Positions 24,267 through 34,005 are shown, numbered from the stretch's first letter. The stretch: DNA of 44,442 nt from Proteocatella sp041738345 (GCA_041738345.1 JBGSPX010000041.1:1-44442); one strand, 5' to 3'. Program-made: numbers and translations. Notes: generated by a model not told the origin, from the letters alone.

Positions 24267-24314
24267 GCTGTCTCCTTTGCAACCTCATATATCTATTTAA
24301 AATTTACTCTACTT

Positions 24315-25325
24315 TTATTCTACTATTTCTGCGCCTTCAAAAGCTTTGTGATTTTCATCAAGTCCAAGCGCTTTAAGAGTTGTCTTATTAACTTTTTTAA
24401 TGAATACATTTGAACTTTCTACTGGGATTTCATTTATTGGCGTCTTGTCCTTTAAAATCCTAACTGCCATATCTGCCGACTGTCTTCCAAGCTCTTTGTA
24501 GCTTATCCCTACTGATACAAGCGCTCCTGAATCCACATGACTCGAATCTCCGGATACCGTTATAAGTCCTTTTTCTTTAGCAATTTTTGAAACAAGTTCC
24601 ATAGAAGATGCTACCATATTGTCATTTATAAGCATTAATGCCTGTGATTTTTTACTTACTGACTCAAGGGCTTGATTTATATCTGAAATAGCTGCAATTC
24701 CTACTTTTTCTATTTTTATATTTTGTTCTAAAGCTATTTTCTCTATTTTTTCTATTTGAACCTGTGAATTTGATTCTCCTGTATTAAATACTATCCCTAC
24801 AGTATTTATATCAGGCTTAAGCATTTTCAGCATTTCAAATATTTGTTTTAGATTCTCTGGTGAAACCTCATCGGTAACTCCCGTTACATTTGCTTCAGGA
24901 GTTTCTTTATTTGCTACAAGTCCTGAAAATACTGGATCTGAAACTGCAGTAAATATAACAGGAGTTTTACTCTCTTTAGTAGCATTTTGAGCCGCCTGAG
25001 ATGTTGGGGTAGCTATAGAAAGTATTAAATCTGACTTATCACTTACAAATTTTTCTGCTATCATCTGAGCATTTGCTATATCTCCTTGAGCATCTTGAGC
25101 TGTTATATCTGCATCTACTCCCAGTTCTTTAAGTCTTTCTGTAAATCCATCTCTTGCCGCATTAAGTGCTGGATGGTCTACTATTTGAGTTATTCCTATT
25201 TTAAATTTAGCATTTTCTGCAGAAGATGTTTCATTTGAAGAGTTTTCAGATGCATTTGAGCTGCATCCTGTAAGCATAAGTGCTCCTATTGTAAATATTG
25301 CTATGGCTTTTGATAATTTTTTCAT
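24315..25325 (-). CDS. ABC substrate-binding lipoprotein (TrpX-like)
   Basis: A 336-residue protein with a lipoprotein signal peptide ending in LTGCSS (Cys21), a Ser/Asn-rich linker and a two-lobed binding domain. The fold signature KIGITQIVDHPALNAARDGF (about 43-62) and ATPTSQAAQNATKESKTPVI mark the family that includes TrpX (ABC_sub_bind). It is first in a three-gene operon led by a T-box. The predicted UAC specifier suggests tyrosine limitation as the inducing signal, which would make this a tyrosine or aromatic amino acid importer. Confidence 0.85.
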   Translation of the reverse strand: MKKLSKAIAIFTIGALMLTGCSSNASENSSNETSSAENAKFKIGITQIVDHPALNAARDGFTERLKELGVDADITAQDAQGDIANAQMIAEKFVSDKSDLILSIATPTSQAAQNATKESKTPVIFTAVSDPVFSGLVANKETPEANVTGVTDEVSPENLKQIFEMLKMLKPDINTVGIVFNTGESNSQVQIEKIEKIALEQNIKIEKVGIAAISDINQALESVSKKSQALMLINDNMVASSMELVSKIAKEKGLITVSGDSSHVDSGALVSVGISYKELGRQSADMAVRILKDKTPINEIPVESSNVFIKKVNKTTLKALGLDENHKAFEGAEIVE

Positions 25326-25424
25326 TTTATTATTCCTCTCTTTTTCAATTAAATTTTTAAGTTTTTAAATTTGTTTAATTTTACAGAGATTTGATTGATG
25401 GGTACTTTTTTCTCTGGCCAGAGC

Positions 25425-25725
25425 AATAAAAAAGTCCCTATAACAACAAAGTCTGTTGTTATAGGGACGAAAGTTCTTTCGTGGTACCACCCTAATTATA
25501 GCATAAGCTATATCTCAATCAAGATCTGACAATCTCTAACCCTGTAACGTGAGTTCACGTGCTTGTCTACTTGAAAATATGGTTTAAATATATTTTCGTT
25601 TAACTCGCCTGCTCCGTAGTGTATATTATATATCTCTCTGTTATCGATTCTCACCACCCATCGACTCTCTGGAACGTCTGAAATATTTTTCTCTACTTCT
25701 TCGCATTTAGTTTTCATATTCTATG
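25425..25725 (-). promoter_or_regulatory. T-box riboswitch, probable tyrosine (UAC) specifier
   Basis: The minus strand carries the T-box core AGGGTGGTACCAC (25481-25493) ahead of a terminator with perfect 14-bp arms (25434-25447 and 25455-25468) and a U-run. The distal stem I elements AGAGAGTCGATGGG and GGTGAGAATCGAT are at about 25646-25676. In stem I, ATATTTC pairs with GAGATAT, and GTAG with CTAC. The internal loop between these helices places UAC immediately before a conserved A and the CTAC strand, the usual specifier position. CAC (His) is the nearest alternative. Uncharged tRNA would favour read-through into the ABC importer genes. Confidence 0.85.
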
Positions 25726-25731
25726 TTTGAA

Positions 25732-25760
25732 ATAATACAGGTATTTTTACTTTTTGTCAA
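25732..25760 (-). promoter_or_regulatory. Promoter of the T-box/ABC importer operon
   Basis: TTGACA (25755-25760) and TATTAT (25732-25737) are spaced 17 bp apart on the minus strand. The predicted start, near 25725, fits the beginning of the T-box leader. Confidence 0.7.
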
Positions 25761-25794
25761 CACTATTTTGAAAAATATTTTTATTTTTTAAAAA

Positions 25795-27519
25795 TTAGCT
25801 TTTAAATTTTTCTTTCAAAATATCTATCGCATAGCCTTTTAAACCTTTTGGATTTTGTACTTTTACTATCGCATAAGCCATATTCATCGTAAAAGTTTTA
25901 GGGTAATATACAATATATCTGCTCTGCCAATCAGTCGGTGCATACTTTTTCTTTGCATGATGAAGTGTTTTAAATCCATAAAGCTGATTTAAATTTTCAT
26001 AAACATAGTCAAATATTTTTGCAGTAAATGTATCATCACCATCTTCTTTAACATTCGCTAAAGGAACAAGCCCCATACTTCCCCAAATAACTCCATCTTC
26101 TTTTAGTGCCATAAACCCATCATAAATAAGTTTTTCCATAACGCCTTGTGGTGCATCTTTTCTTCGTCTTGTCACCTCAGCTAAATACGCTTTTTTCGAA
26201 TTATATGGATTAAATACTACAAATCCGAGCATTTTCCCATTAGCATTTCTTGCAACAAAATACCTTCTATCTCTTGGCTTATCAAATCCAATACTGCCCA
26301 TCATAAATGAGAGTTCTCCGCCTTTTTTTTGCTGCAGCCATTCATCAGAAACCTCTTGGATTTCTTTTTCTATATCTTTGTCACGCTTAATGTTAGGTCT
26401 ATATTCACAAACGGTAATACCATTCTTATTAGCGTGGTTTATAGCTGCTCTTACTTTAGCTACACTTCCCCCAGCTAAATTGTACTCAGAAAGTAAAAAG
26501 CAGGCATCTTCTCCATACTTAGTACTTCCAAATCCCATAAGTTTATATATTTCCATAAATCGATTAGTTGTATTTAAAAACAATATACTATAATGATTTT
26601 CTCTGCAAAATTCCATAAATTCAGCTAATAACGCCCCACCATCTTCATCGCTACAAATCATGTCTCCACATACTGTAGCTACATCATTCACTACTGCAAA
26701 TGCAATTACTCCGTCTACGGATTTACCAAAAAAATATTTTTTATCCTCTTCCATAGCTAAGTAAGACATCGGATTTTCTCCATATAAACTAACTAAACGA
26801 GCCACTCTTTCTCTGTCTTTTGTTTTTATTATCGGGTCATACACCACAGGTTTTAAAATATAAAATAGTGCGCATACTACAAATATCCAATTAAATAAAA
26901 TTGTCATATCTAGATATCGTTCTCCAATTTTACTTACAGATACTGTCGTTACATCCATAAAGAAAAGAATTTTTACGGATTGAATAATAGCATCATAAAA
27001 GGTTCGTAAGCCTCTATATTCCTTGTTCATCGCAAAAAATCCAATAGATGAAACAATTATCATTAGTAAAATAGACCCTGAACCAATAATAATAGCCTTT
27101 TTTACAGAAGTATTGTCAGATTTTCTTCTAAATTCATCCCTATAATAAATTAAAACCAGCATAATAAAAATTTCAATAAACATTATAGGACTAAAAAATT
27201 CATGTAATCTTATAAGTTTTAATGCTATAGATACTGAAATTGTAACTATTACAATTATCCATGCTAATTCCATTCTTTTATAAAGACGATATGAAATTAG
27301 GATTAAAATAAACCCAACTACCCTGTGAAGTAAGCTATAAATTTGTATACTGTGATGAAATAAATTCCCATAGTAATTACTGAATTTTTGTAAAAATATA
27401 GGCACATGTGATATTGATATAATTATATTAGCTACTCCCGATATAACAAGTAACAGTGTTACTAGCGCTATCCAAAAATTTCTATATTTATACTGATTGT
27501 CTATTTTTATATTATTCAT
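25795..27519 (-). CDS. MprF-like DUF2156 protein
   Basis: A 574-residue protein. Residues about 12-235 have six or seven membrane helices; residues about 240-565 form a DUF2156 (phosphatidylglycerol lysyltransferase-like, double GNAT) domain with GFGSTKYGEDACFLLSEYNL and KVRAAINHANKNG, the motif pattern of MprF synthases. MprF moves an amino acid from aminoacyl-tRNA to phosphatidylglycerol, lowering sensitivity to cationic peptides. MprF usually has 14 helices (flippase plus synthase); here the membrane part is about half that, so flipping may need another protein or this is a different tRNA-dependent transferase. It has its own ATG with AAGG upstream. Confidence 0.75.
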   Translation of the reverse strand: MNNIKIDNQYKYRNFWIALVTLLLVISGVANIIISISHVPIFLQKFSNYYGNLFHHSIQIYSLLHRVVGFILILISYRLYKRMELAWIIVIVTISVSIALKLIRLHEFFSPIMFIEIFIMLVLIYYRDEFRRKSDNTSVKKAIIIGSGSILLMIIVSSIGFFAMNKEYRGLRTFYDAIIQSVKILFFMDVTTVSVSKIGERYLDMTILFNWIFVVCALFYILKPVVYDPIIKTKDRERVARLVSLYGENPMSYLAMEEDKKYFFGKSVDGVIAFAVVNDVATVCGDMICSDEDGGALLAEFMEFCRENHYSILFLNTTNRFMEIYKLMGFGSTKYGEDACFLLSEYNLAGGSVAKVRAAINHANKNGITVCEYRPNIKRDKDIEKEIQEVSDEWLQQKKGGELSFMMGSIGFDKPRDRRYFVARNANGKMLGFVVFNPYNSKKAYLAEVTRRRKDAPQGVMEKLIYDGFMALKEDGVIWGSMGLVPLANVKEDGDDTFTAKIFDYVYENLNQLYGFKTLHHAKKKYAPTDWQSRYIVYYPKTFTMNMAYAIVKVQNPKGLKGYAIDILKEKFKS

Positions 27520-27549
27520 AAAAAACCTTCTTATATTTAATTTTGTAAC

Positions 27550-27596
27550 AAAAGACTTGTGGTTCTATGAAATCTTCACAGAGCCTCAAGTCTTTT
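27550..27596. terminator. Stem-loop downstream of pdp
   Basis: AAAAGACTTG (27550-27559) and CAAGTCTTTT (27587-27596) form a perfect 10-bp stem with a partly paired loop. The T-run is short, so termination may be incomplete, allowing some read-through from pdp into the MprF-like gene. Confidence 0.6.
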
Positions 27597-27616
27597 CATT
27601 AGCTTTATTTTAAATT

Positions 27617-28939
27617 TTAATATCTTAATGCATTATTTTTATCTACTCTTGCCATAACCTGAAGTCTCTTTTCAGGTGATTTTTCACCTATTGTTATGGC
27701 TTCAAGATATAACTTATCTGCTTCAGCTATAGCCGTTTCATCATTTGTATAAAGTACTGCTAAAGTCTGACCAAGCTCTACTTTATCTCCAATTTTACTT
27801 AAAATCTTTATTCCCGCAGAATAATCTATTACAGATTCCATAGTCTTTCTACCTGCGCCAAGTACTACTGCTGACGTTCCACATTTTTCAGTATCCATAT
27901 GAGTAACATACCCTGCTTTTTGAGCTTTTACTTCATATGCAAATTTTGCTTTTTCAAATTTATTAGTATCAAGCACATATGAAACATCTCCACCTTGAGC
28001 TTCTACCATTTCTACAAATTTATCAAAAGCTTTACCTGATTTAATTGCATCTTCTGCAAGTTTATGACACTCTTCTAAATTGCCCATATCTGCTAAATAA
28101 AGCATTTCTGCGGCTAGAATTATACATTCATGTCTTAAATCTGCTGGCCCACTACCTTTTAAGACATCTATAGCTTCTGTAACTTCCATTATGTTTCCTA
28201 CATTTTCGCCAAGAGGTACATCCATATCAGTTACAAGTGCTGTGCATCTTCTTCCTGCATTTTCCGCGATATTAACCATTATTGTTGCAAGTTCTATTGC
28301 ACTATCTAAATCCTTCATAAAAGCTCCAGAACCACACTTAACATCTAACAGTATACAATCTGAACCCGCTGCGAGTTTTTTACTCATTATACTTGAAGCT
28401 ATAAGCGGAATAGTATCTACCGTTGCCGTAACATCTCTAAGTGCATAAAGCTTTTTATCTGCTGGCGCTAAATTTCCTGACTGCCCAATAACTGCTATCC
28501 CTGATTTATTTACTATTTCAAAAAACTCTTCCATAGTAAATCCAGTTCTAAGATTTGGTATAGATTCCATTTTATCTACAGTTCCACCAGTATGTCCTAG
28601 CCCTCTTCCCGACATTTTTGCAATTTTAGGTCCACAAGATGCTACAATTGGAGTTATTACAAGTGTTGTTTTATCACCTACACCCCCAGTTGAGTGCTTA
28701 TCCACCTTAATACCTTCAATAGGACTAAGGTCTACCATATCTCCCGAATGAGCCATTGCTAGCGTAAGATTAGTAGTTTCCTCTATGCTCATGCCTTTGA
28801 AAAATATTGTCATAAGAAGTGCTGACGCTTGATAGTCAGTTATTTCTCCATTAACATACCCTTTTACAAAAAATTCAATTTCTGCTTTTGAAAGATTCTC
28901 ACCATTTCTTTTTTTATGGATTATATCATACATTCTCAT
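27617..28939 (-). CDS. pdp: Pyrimidine-nucleoside phosphorylase
   Basis: A 440-residue enzyme of the thymidine/pyrimidine-nucleoside phosphorylase family (about 433 residues usual). Seen are the phosphate-site motif KHSTGGVGDKTTLV (about 81-94), the glycine-rich SGRGLGHTGGTVDKMESIP and the C-terminal domain from about 335. It splits uridine, thymidine and deoxyuridine with phosphate to a base and (deoxy)ribose 1-phosphate. It is the last gene of the nucleoside uptake cluster, 36 bp after the second permease, so imported nucleosides can be cleaved at once. Confidence 0.95.
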   Translation of the reverse strand: MRMYDIIHKKRNGENLSKAEIEFFVKGYVNGEITDYQASALLMTIFFKGMSIEETTNLTLAMAHSGDMVDLSPIEGIKVDKHSTGGVGDKTTLVITPIVASCGPKIAKMSGRGLGHTGGTVDKMESIPNLRTGFTMEEFFEIVNKSGIAVIGQSGNLAPADKKLYALRDVTATVDTIPLIASSIMSKKLAAGSDCILLDVKCGSGAFMKDLDSAIELATIMVNIAENAGRRCTALVTDMDVPLGENVGNIMEVTEAIDVLKGSGPADLRHECIILAAEMLYLADMGNLEECHKLAEDAIKSGKAFDKFVEMVEAQGGDVSYVLDTNKFEKAKFAYEVKAQKAGYVTHMDTEKCGTSAVVLGAGRKTMESVIDYSAGIKILSKIGDKVELGQTLAVLYTNDETAIAEADKLYLEAITIGEKSPEKRLQVMARVDKNNALRY

Positions 28940-28975
28940 ATTATCACCGCTTTCTTGAATTTAAATTCAACTTGA

Positions 28976-29935
28976 TTATCTTGCACCTTTATCATATGGC
29001 TGTCCCGATGCTTTTGGTGCTGCTGATTTATGTGATGTAAATGCCAATAACACTAGTGTTGCTATATATGGAATCATTTTATATATATTATCTGGTATTC
29101 CTGAATTTGCAAGGAAAGGTACAATTGCGTAAGTTGAGGCTATAGTTTTTGCAGTTCCAAAGAAAAGCGCAGCTACAAGAATTCTCATAGGTCTCCACTG
29201 TCCAAATATAAGCACTGCGAGTGCTAAGAATCCGTATCCTGCAACATCGGCATTAAAGTTTATAGATGTAGGTATAACAAATACTAGCCCACCTATACCA
29301 CCTAATATTCCCGAAATTACAACTCCTGCATAACGCATTCTATAAACGTTTATTCCTACAGAATCTGCTGCACCTGGATGCTCTCCACAAGCTCTAAGTC
29401 TAAGTCCAAATTTTGTTTTATAAAGTACAAATGTTGAAAATGCTAATATTGCAAACCCTATATATGTTGTTATATATGAATTTTGAAAAAACATAGGCCC
29501 TATAACTGGAATTTTTCCAAGTACTGGAACACTAGCTATTCTAAATTGATTTGAAAACTGAACCTGTTGAAGACCTTGAATCATACGTGCTGTATAAATC
29601 GCAAATGCAGGTGCAAACATATTAAGCGCAGTACCACTTATTACTTGATCTGAACTCATATTTATTGCTGCATACGCATGAAGAAGTGAATAAAGTCCAC
29701 CAGCAAGGGCTGCTACTAATATAGCTGATATTAAAAGTGGCTGTCCGCTCATAACACCCATACCTTGCATTATGTTTATAAAAAATATGCTGGTAAAGGC
29801 TCCCATTACCATTATCCCTTCAAGGGCTATATTTACTACGCCTGATCTTTCACTGAACATACCGCCTAATGCTACTATTAAAAGAGGTATTGAGAAAAAC
29901 ATAGTTTGTTGAAATAAAAAATATACTATACTCAT
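28976..29935 (-). CDS. Nucleoside ABC transporter permease 2 (NupQ/BmpD-like)
   Basis: A 319-residue permease of the LivM/RbsC fold with about nine helices. Conserved segments are GGMFSERSGVVNIALEGIMV (about 25-44) and RLRACGEHPGAADSVGINVY (about 178-197), both typical of the BMP-linked permease pair. Its ATG shares one base with the stop of the first permease (TAATG), so the two should be made in equal amounts and form a heterodimeric pore. Confidence 0.92.
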   Translation of the reverse strand: MSIVYFLFQQTMFFSIPLLIVALGGMFSERSGVVNIALEGIMVMGAFTSIFFINIMQGMGVMSGQPLLISAILVAALAGGLYSLLHAYAAINMSSDQVISGTALNMFAPAFAIYTARMIQGLQQVQFSNQFRIASVPVLGKIPVIGPMFFQNSYITTYIGFAILAFSTFVLYKTKFGLRLRACGEHPGAADSVGINVYRMRYAGVVISGILGGIGGLVFVIPTSINFNADVAGYGFLALAVLIFGQWRPMRILVAALFFGTAKTIASTYAIVPFLANSGIPDNIYKMIPYIATLVLLAFTSHKSAAPKASGQPYDKGAR

Positions 29936-31059
29936 TATACGGCTCCCTCCTTATTAGCATTTGGCTTTTCATCACCCGAATATTTCTTTCTTAAATTTCC
30001 AATCATTTTTCTAAACACAAGTGCAAAAGCACTGAAATATACTATCGATGATGTTATTATTGTTATTATTTCTGGCACAAAGTTATAAAGCTGAAGGTAG
30101 AATCCACCTTGATTTATATGTGCTATAAAAAGTGCTGCAAGAAGTATCCCTATTGGATTAGACATTCCAAGAAGCGCTATAGGAATTCCATTAAAGCCTT
30201 CCATTGCTAAAACATCTACTACCTCTAAATGTTTTCCCGCTCCTGCCATAAGAAGAAGCGCTCCTCCAAGACCTGCAAGTGCTCCTGAAATTGCCATAGA
30301 AAGTACAATACTTTTCTTTTCATTTATTCCAGCATATCTACTAGCTTCTCTATTATGGCCACATGCCTTAAGCTCAAATCCAAATGTAGTTTTATTTAAA
30401 ATTACATAAATTACAGCTACCGCAATAAGCGCTACTATTATTCCACCATTAACACTAGAATTTCCAAATATATTATTTAAACCCATTTTAGGAACGATTG
30501 CTGTTGGTGCTGGAGTTCTAGATTGATTTTTAAGTGTGTCAAATATTAGCGTATCATTTTTAACAAGCATATTTACTAAATATAATCCTATATAATTCAT
30601 CATTATAGACGAAATTACTTCATGCACATTTCTATATGCCTTTAAAAGCCCTGGAATAGCTCCCCAAATAGCTCCGCCTACAAGTCCTGCTAATAATGCT
30701 ACTACCCAGTGAATTGCTCCTAGTGATGCATATTTTATACCTACTGATACTGCAAAATAAGATCCTAGCATAAACTGACCTGAAGCCCCTATATTAAACA
30801 GTCCTGTTTTAAATGCAAATCCTACAGAAAGTCCAGTTAATATAAGTGGTGTTGCAAAATAAAGTACATCACCTATCCCTTTTGCCCCTCCAGTAAGTCC
30901 TCCAAGTAAAATTGTCATAAAACCTGGAAGTGCTTGACTTGGATGACTTATAAATAAAATCACAAGTCCAAAAAGCAATCCTATACATATTGCTGCAAGT
31001 GAAGATGCAAAGCTTTCAAAGGCAGGCCCTAATAATATATTTTTAAATTTTTTATTCAT
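29935..31059 (-). CDS. Nucleoside ABC transporter permease 1 (NupP/BmpC-like)
   Basis: A 374-residue permease with about ten helices. Conserved elements are FKTGLFNIGASGQFMLGSYF (about 83-102) and LKACGHNREASRYAGINEKK (about 231-250). It overlaps the ATPase gene by 8 bp and the second permease by one base. It works with the BMP lipoprotein and the ATPase as a nucleoside importer related to YufOPQ/NupNOPQ. Confidence 0.92.
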   Translation of the reverse strand: MNKKFKNILLGPAFESFASSLAAICIGLLFGLVILFISHPSQALPGFMTILLGGLTGGAKGIGDVLYFATPLILTGLSVGFAFKTGLFNIGASGQFMLGSYFAVSVGIKYASLGAIHWVVALLAGLVGGAIWGAIPGLLKAYRNVHEVISSIMMNYIGLYLVNMLVKNDTLIFDTLKNQSRTPAPTAIVPKMGLNNIFGNSSVNGGIIVALIAVAVIYVILNKTTFGFELKACGHNREASRYAGINEKKSIVLSMAISGALAGLGGALLLMAGAGKHLEVVDVLAMEGFNGIPIALLGMSNPIGILLAALFIAHINQGGFYLQLYNFVPEIITIITSSIVYFSAFALVFRKMIGNLRKKYSGDEKPNANKEGAV

Positions 31060-32581
31060 TTAATTCCCTCCTTTTTGAGCCTGACATATAAAGACCCAGT
31101 TCTTCTACGGTTACTTCTTTTGGATTGAATTCTCCAACAAGTTCACCTTCGTACATTACAAGTATTCTATCACTTACATTCATTACTTCATCAAGTTCTA
31201 GAGAAACCATAAGCACCGCTTTACCTTCATCTCTAACTCTTATTAATTGTTTATGGATATATTCTATAGCTCCTACATCAAGACCTCTTGTAGGCTGAAC
31301 CGCAATAAGAAGATCTGGATCTCTATCTATTTCTCTTGCGATTATAGCTTTTTGCTGATTTCCTCCAGACATACTTCTTGCTATAGTATTTGAACCCTGT
31401 CCACTTCTAACATCATACTCTGCTATTAATCTATCTGAGAATGACATTATTTCATCTTTTTGTAAAAATCCATTTTTTTGGAATGGTGCTTTAAAATAAG
31501 TTTGAAGTATCATATTCTCCGCTACTGTATAGTCTAAAACAAGCCCATGCTTATGACGATCTTCTGGAATATGTCCAAGTCCTGTAAGTGTTCTATTTCT
31601 TATAGATTCGTTTTCTAAATTCTTACCCTTTAGAATTATTTCTCCTGAACTTGACTTCATAAGTCCACTTAATGCATATACAAGTTCTGATTGTCCATTA
31701 CCTTCAATACCTGCAATACTTAGTATTTCTCCAGCTCTAACCTTAAAGCTTATATTTTTCAGTATGTCTTTTTGTGAAATTTTTGACTTAACTGAAAGTT
31801 CTTTAACTTCAAGAATCACGTCCTTAGGCTGTGCCGGCGTTTTTTCTACTTCAAAATTAACATCTCTTCCAACCATCATTTTAGAAAGTTCTTCTTTTGA
31901 AGATGTTGCTACATCAACAGTTCCAATATATTTTCCTTTTCTTAAAACCGTACATCTATCTGCAACTTTTTTAATCTCATTAAGCTTATGCGTTATGAAT
32001 ATTATACTTTTACCCTCTGCTATAAGATTTTTCATTATGCCTAAAAGTTCTTCAATTTCAGCGGCAGTAAGTACTGCTGTCGGTTCATCAAATATAAGGA
32101 TTTCATTTTCTCTGTAAAGCATCTTTAATATCTCAACTCTTTGCTGCATTCCAACAGTAATATCTTCTATCTTAGCATCTGGATTTACAGAAAGATTATA
32201 TTTCTCACTAAGCTCGACTACTTTTTTTCTTGCATCATCCATCTTTAGCATGCCTTTTTTAGTAGTTTCCATTCCAAGTACTATATTTTCAAGCACTGTA
32301 AAATTCTCTACAAGCTTAAAGTGTTGATGTACCATTCCTATTCCTAAATCATTAGCATCATTAGGGTTTTTTATTTTTACTTCTTCTCCATCTTTTTTGA
32401 TTATACCTTTTTCTGGTTGATAAAGTCCAAAAAGTACACTCATCAAGGTTGATTTCCCTGCCCCATTTTCTCCAAGAAGTGCATGTATCTCGCCTTTTTC
32501 TACTTGAAGAGTTATGTTATCATTGGCTATTATTCCGGGAAATTCTTTGGTTATATTTATCATTTCGATACAATAACTCAT
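31052..32581 (-). CDS. Nucleoside ABC transporter ATP-binding protein (NupO-like)
   Basis: I choose the ATG at 32579-32581 (protein begins MSYCIEMINI) because GGAG lies 5 bp before it; an ATG 7 codons earlier lacks a site. The 509-residue protein has two ABC domains. The first has GENGAGKST, a variant signature TVGMQQRVEIL and ILIFDEPTAVLT. The second has a degenerate Walker A (GIEGNGQSELV) but a good signature SMSGGNQQKAI and an SLELDE switch region. This one-good, one-degenerate layout is normal for the RbsA/MglA/NupO group. Confidence 0.92.
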   Translation of the reverse strand: MSYCIEMINITKEFPGIIANDNITLQVEKGEIHALLGENGAGKSTLMSVLFGLYQPEKGIIKKDGEEVKIKNPNDANDLGIGMVHQHFKLVENFTVLENIVLGMETTKKGMLKMDDARKKVVELSEKYNLSVNPDAKIEDITVGMQQRVEILKMLYRENEILIFDEPTAVLTAAEIEELLGIMKNLIAEGKSIIFITHKLNEIKKVADRCTVLRKGKYIGTVDVATSSKEELSKMMVGRDVNFEVEKTPAQPKDVILEVKELSVKSKISQKDILKNISFKVRAGEILSIAGIEGNGQSELVYALSGLMKSSSGEIILKGKNLENESIRNRTLTGLGHIPEDRHKHGLVLDYTVAENMILQTYFKAPFQKNGFLQKDEIMSFSDRLIAEYDVRSGQGSNTIARSMSGGNQQKAIIAREIDRDPDLLIAVQPTRGLDVGAIEYIHKQLIRVRDEGKAVLMVSLELDEVMNVSDRILVMYEGELVGEFNPKEVTVEELGLYMSGSKRRELNE

Positions 32582-32728
32582 ACTATCTCCATTCCTTTTC
32601 ACTTTTATATAATATTAAAAATAAGTATATTATTAAATATTCCCATTTTTTACATTCTTTAATAAGGGTTTTAAAATATTATTCAAGGATATTATTTTCT
32701 GAATTTTCTATTTATTTTAGAACATGAA

Positions 32729-32753
32729 AAAGGTGTGAATATTCCACACCTTT
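32729..32753 (-). terminator. Stem-loop between the BMP gene and the ABC genes
   Basis: AAAGGTGTG (32729-32737) and CACACCTTT (32745-32753) form a perfect 9-bp stem followed on the minus strand by T. It lies between the lipoprotein gene and its ATPase and permeases, so it probably lowers their expression relative to the abundant binding protein. Confidence 0.72.
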
Positions 32754-32798
32754 CTCAGTTTATGTTTTTTTACTGCATGAAATTCTTTATTAAAAATA

Positions 32799-33887
32799 TT
32801 AAGCTATTTCTTCAACCTTCACAGCTTTAACTGGAACGTCTTTTAGAGCAACTTCTTTGTCGCCATCTTTATCTTTTACTATAGTTATTTCTCCAGCTAC
32901 AAGTTTAGCAAATATTGCATCGTAATCTTCTTTAGTGAATTTTTCGAATTTACTTGTATCCATTGGTAAACCAACGCCAGCTACATCAGCGCCAAGAACT
33001 GCACTTACTCCGCCTGGGAACTCTTCTGCATAGTATGCTGCTATAGCATCATAAACTGATTTTCCAAGCATTTTCATTGCTGAAGTTATTACTGTTGCTG
33101 ATTCTGGTGATTGGTCAACGTCAACACCTATAACTTTTCCGTTAGATGCTTCTGCTGCTGCCATAACTGAGTTTCCTACAGCTCCACCGCAAGCGAATAT
33201 AACTTCTGTTCCACCTTGGTACCAAGAAGCTGCTTTTGATTGAACTTCTGGAGTAGCTTTGAAATCTCCTGTGTAGTTGTATTTAAGTTGTAAATCTGTG
33301 ATTCCCATTTCTTCAGCTGCATATTCTGCACCTTGAACAAATCCATATCCAAATCTAACAACTGCAGGTACTGCCATTCCACCCATAAATCCAAGTTTAG
33401 TGTATCCTTCTTTTACTGCTCCGTATCCAGCAAGGAATCCTGCTTGCTCTTCTGCATAGAATACTGAGTATACATTTTCATTTAATTTAAATTCAGTGTA
33501 AGTTCCATCTTGTGGAGTTCCATCAAGAAGTATGAACTTTACATCTGGGTAAGTATCTTGAGCTTTAAACACTGCTGGCTCAAAAAGATATCCAGGTGTT
33601 ACAACTACCTTAGCTCCTGCTTTTACTGCAAGATCTATTGATGATAAGTAAGCATCTGTAGTTTTTTCAGATGGTTGGTAATACTTGTGAGTAATTTTGT
33701 TTTCTTCTGCATACTGAACAAGTCCTTCCCAAGCTCCTTGGTTAAAAGATTTGTCATCGATTGTTCCTACGTCTGTTATAAGCGCTAGATCATAAGTATC
33801 TGTTCCGCCACCTTCTGATCCTCCGCAACCTGTAAGAACTGAAATTCCAAGTACCATTACTAATAATAAACTTAGTATTTTTTTCAT
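32799..33887 (-). CDS. BMP-family nucleoside-binding lipoprotein
   Basis: A 362-residue substrate-binding protein. The signal peptide ends VLTGCGG (lipobox Cys21). The mature part carries the BMP/PnrA signature: LITDVGTIDDKSFNQGAWEG (about 36-55), GYLFEPAVFKAQDTYPDVKF and ACGGAVGNSVMAAA (about 232-245). PnrA-like proteins bind purine and pyrimidine nucleosides. GGGAGG precedes the ATG. It supplies substrate to the downstream ABC genes; a hairpin after its stop codon probably keeps it more abundant than they are. Confidence 0.93.
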   Translation of the reverse strand: MKKILSLLLVMVLGISVLTGCGGSEGGGTDTYDLALITDVGTIDDKSFNQGAWEGLVQYAEENKITHKYYQPSEKTTDAYLSSIDLAVKAGAKVVVTPGYLFEPAVFKAQDTYPDVKFILLDGTPQDGTYTEFKLNENVYSVFYAEEQAGFLAGYGAVKEGYTKLGFMGGMAVPAVVRFGYGFVQGAEYAAEEMGITDLQLKYNYTGDFKATPEVQSKAASWYQGGTEVIFACGGAVGNSVMAAAEASNGKVIGVDVDQSPESATVITSAMKMLGKSVYDAIAAYYAEEFPGGVSAVLGADVAGVGLPMDTSKFEKFTKEDYDAIFAKLVAGEITIVKDKDGDKEVALKDVPVKAVKVEEIA

Positions 33888-33908
33888 AATATCCTCCCGA
33901 TTATGTTT

Positions 33909-33939
33909 GATAATATTTTGTTACCATACAAATATTATC
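33909..33939. repeat. Inverted repeat upstream of the BMP gene
   Basis: GATAATATTTTG (33909-33920) and CAAATATTATC (33929-33939) are complementary apart from one extra T, with an 8-base centre. The site is 22 bp upstream of the BMP start codon. It could be an operator for a nucleoside regulator or a leader stem-loop. No convincing promoter boxes were found next to it. Confidence 0.5.
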
Positions 33940-34005
33940 ATATTTGTTTTCAAAATAAAAGCCTTTTCAGGATTTTGAAAACATTAAACCAATAAATTAT
34001 TCAAT

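Noticed and set aside
25508..25717. A 69-codon frame upstream of the ABC importer
   Set aside because: It lies wholly inside the T-box leader and follows stem I; no ribosome-binding site or protein-like pattern.
33888..34005. Purine riboswitch upstream of the nucleoside-binding lipoprotein
   Set aside because: No three-way junction or conserved loop sequences; only an AT-rich inverted repeat is present.
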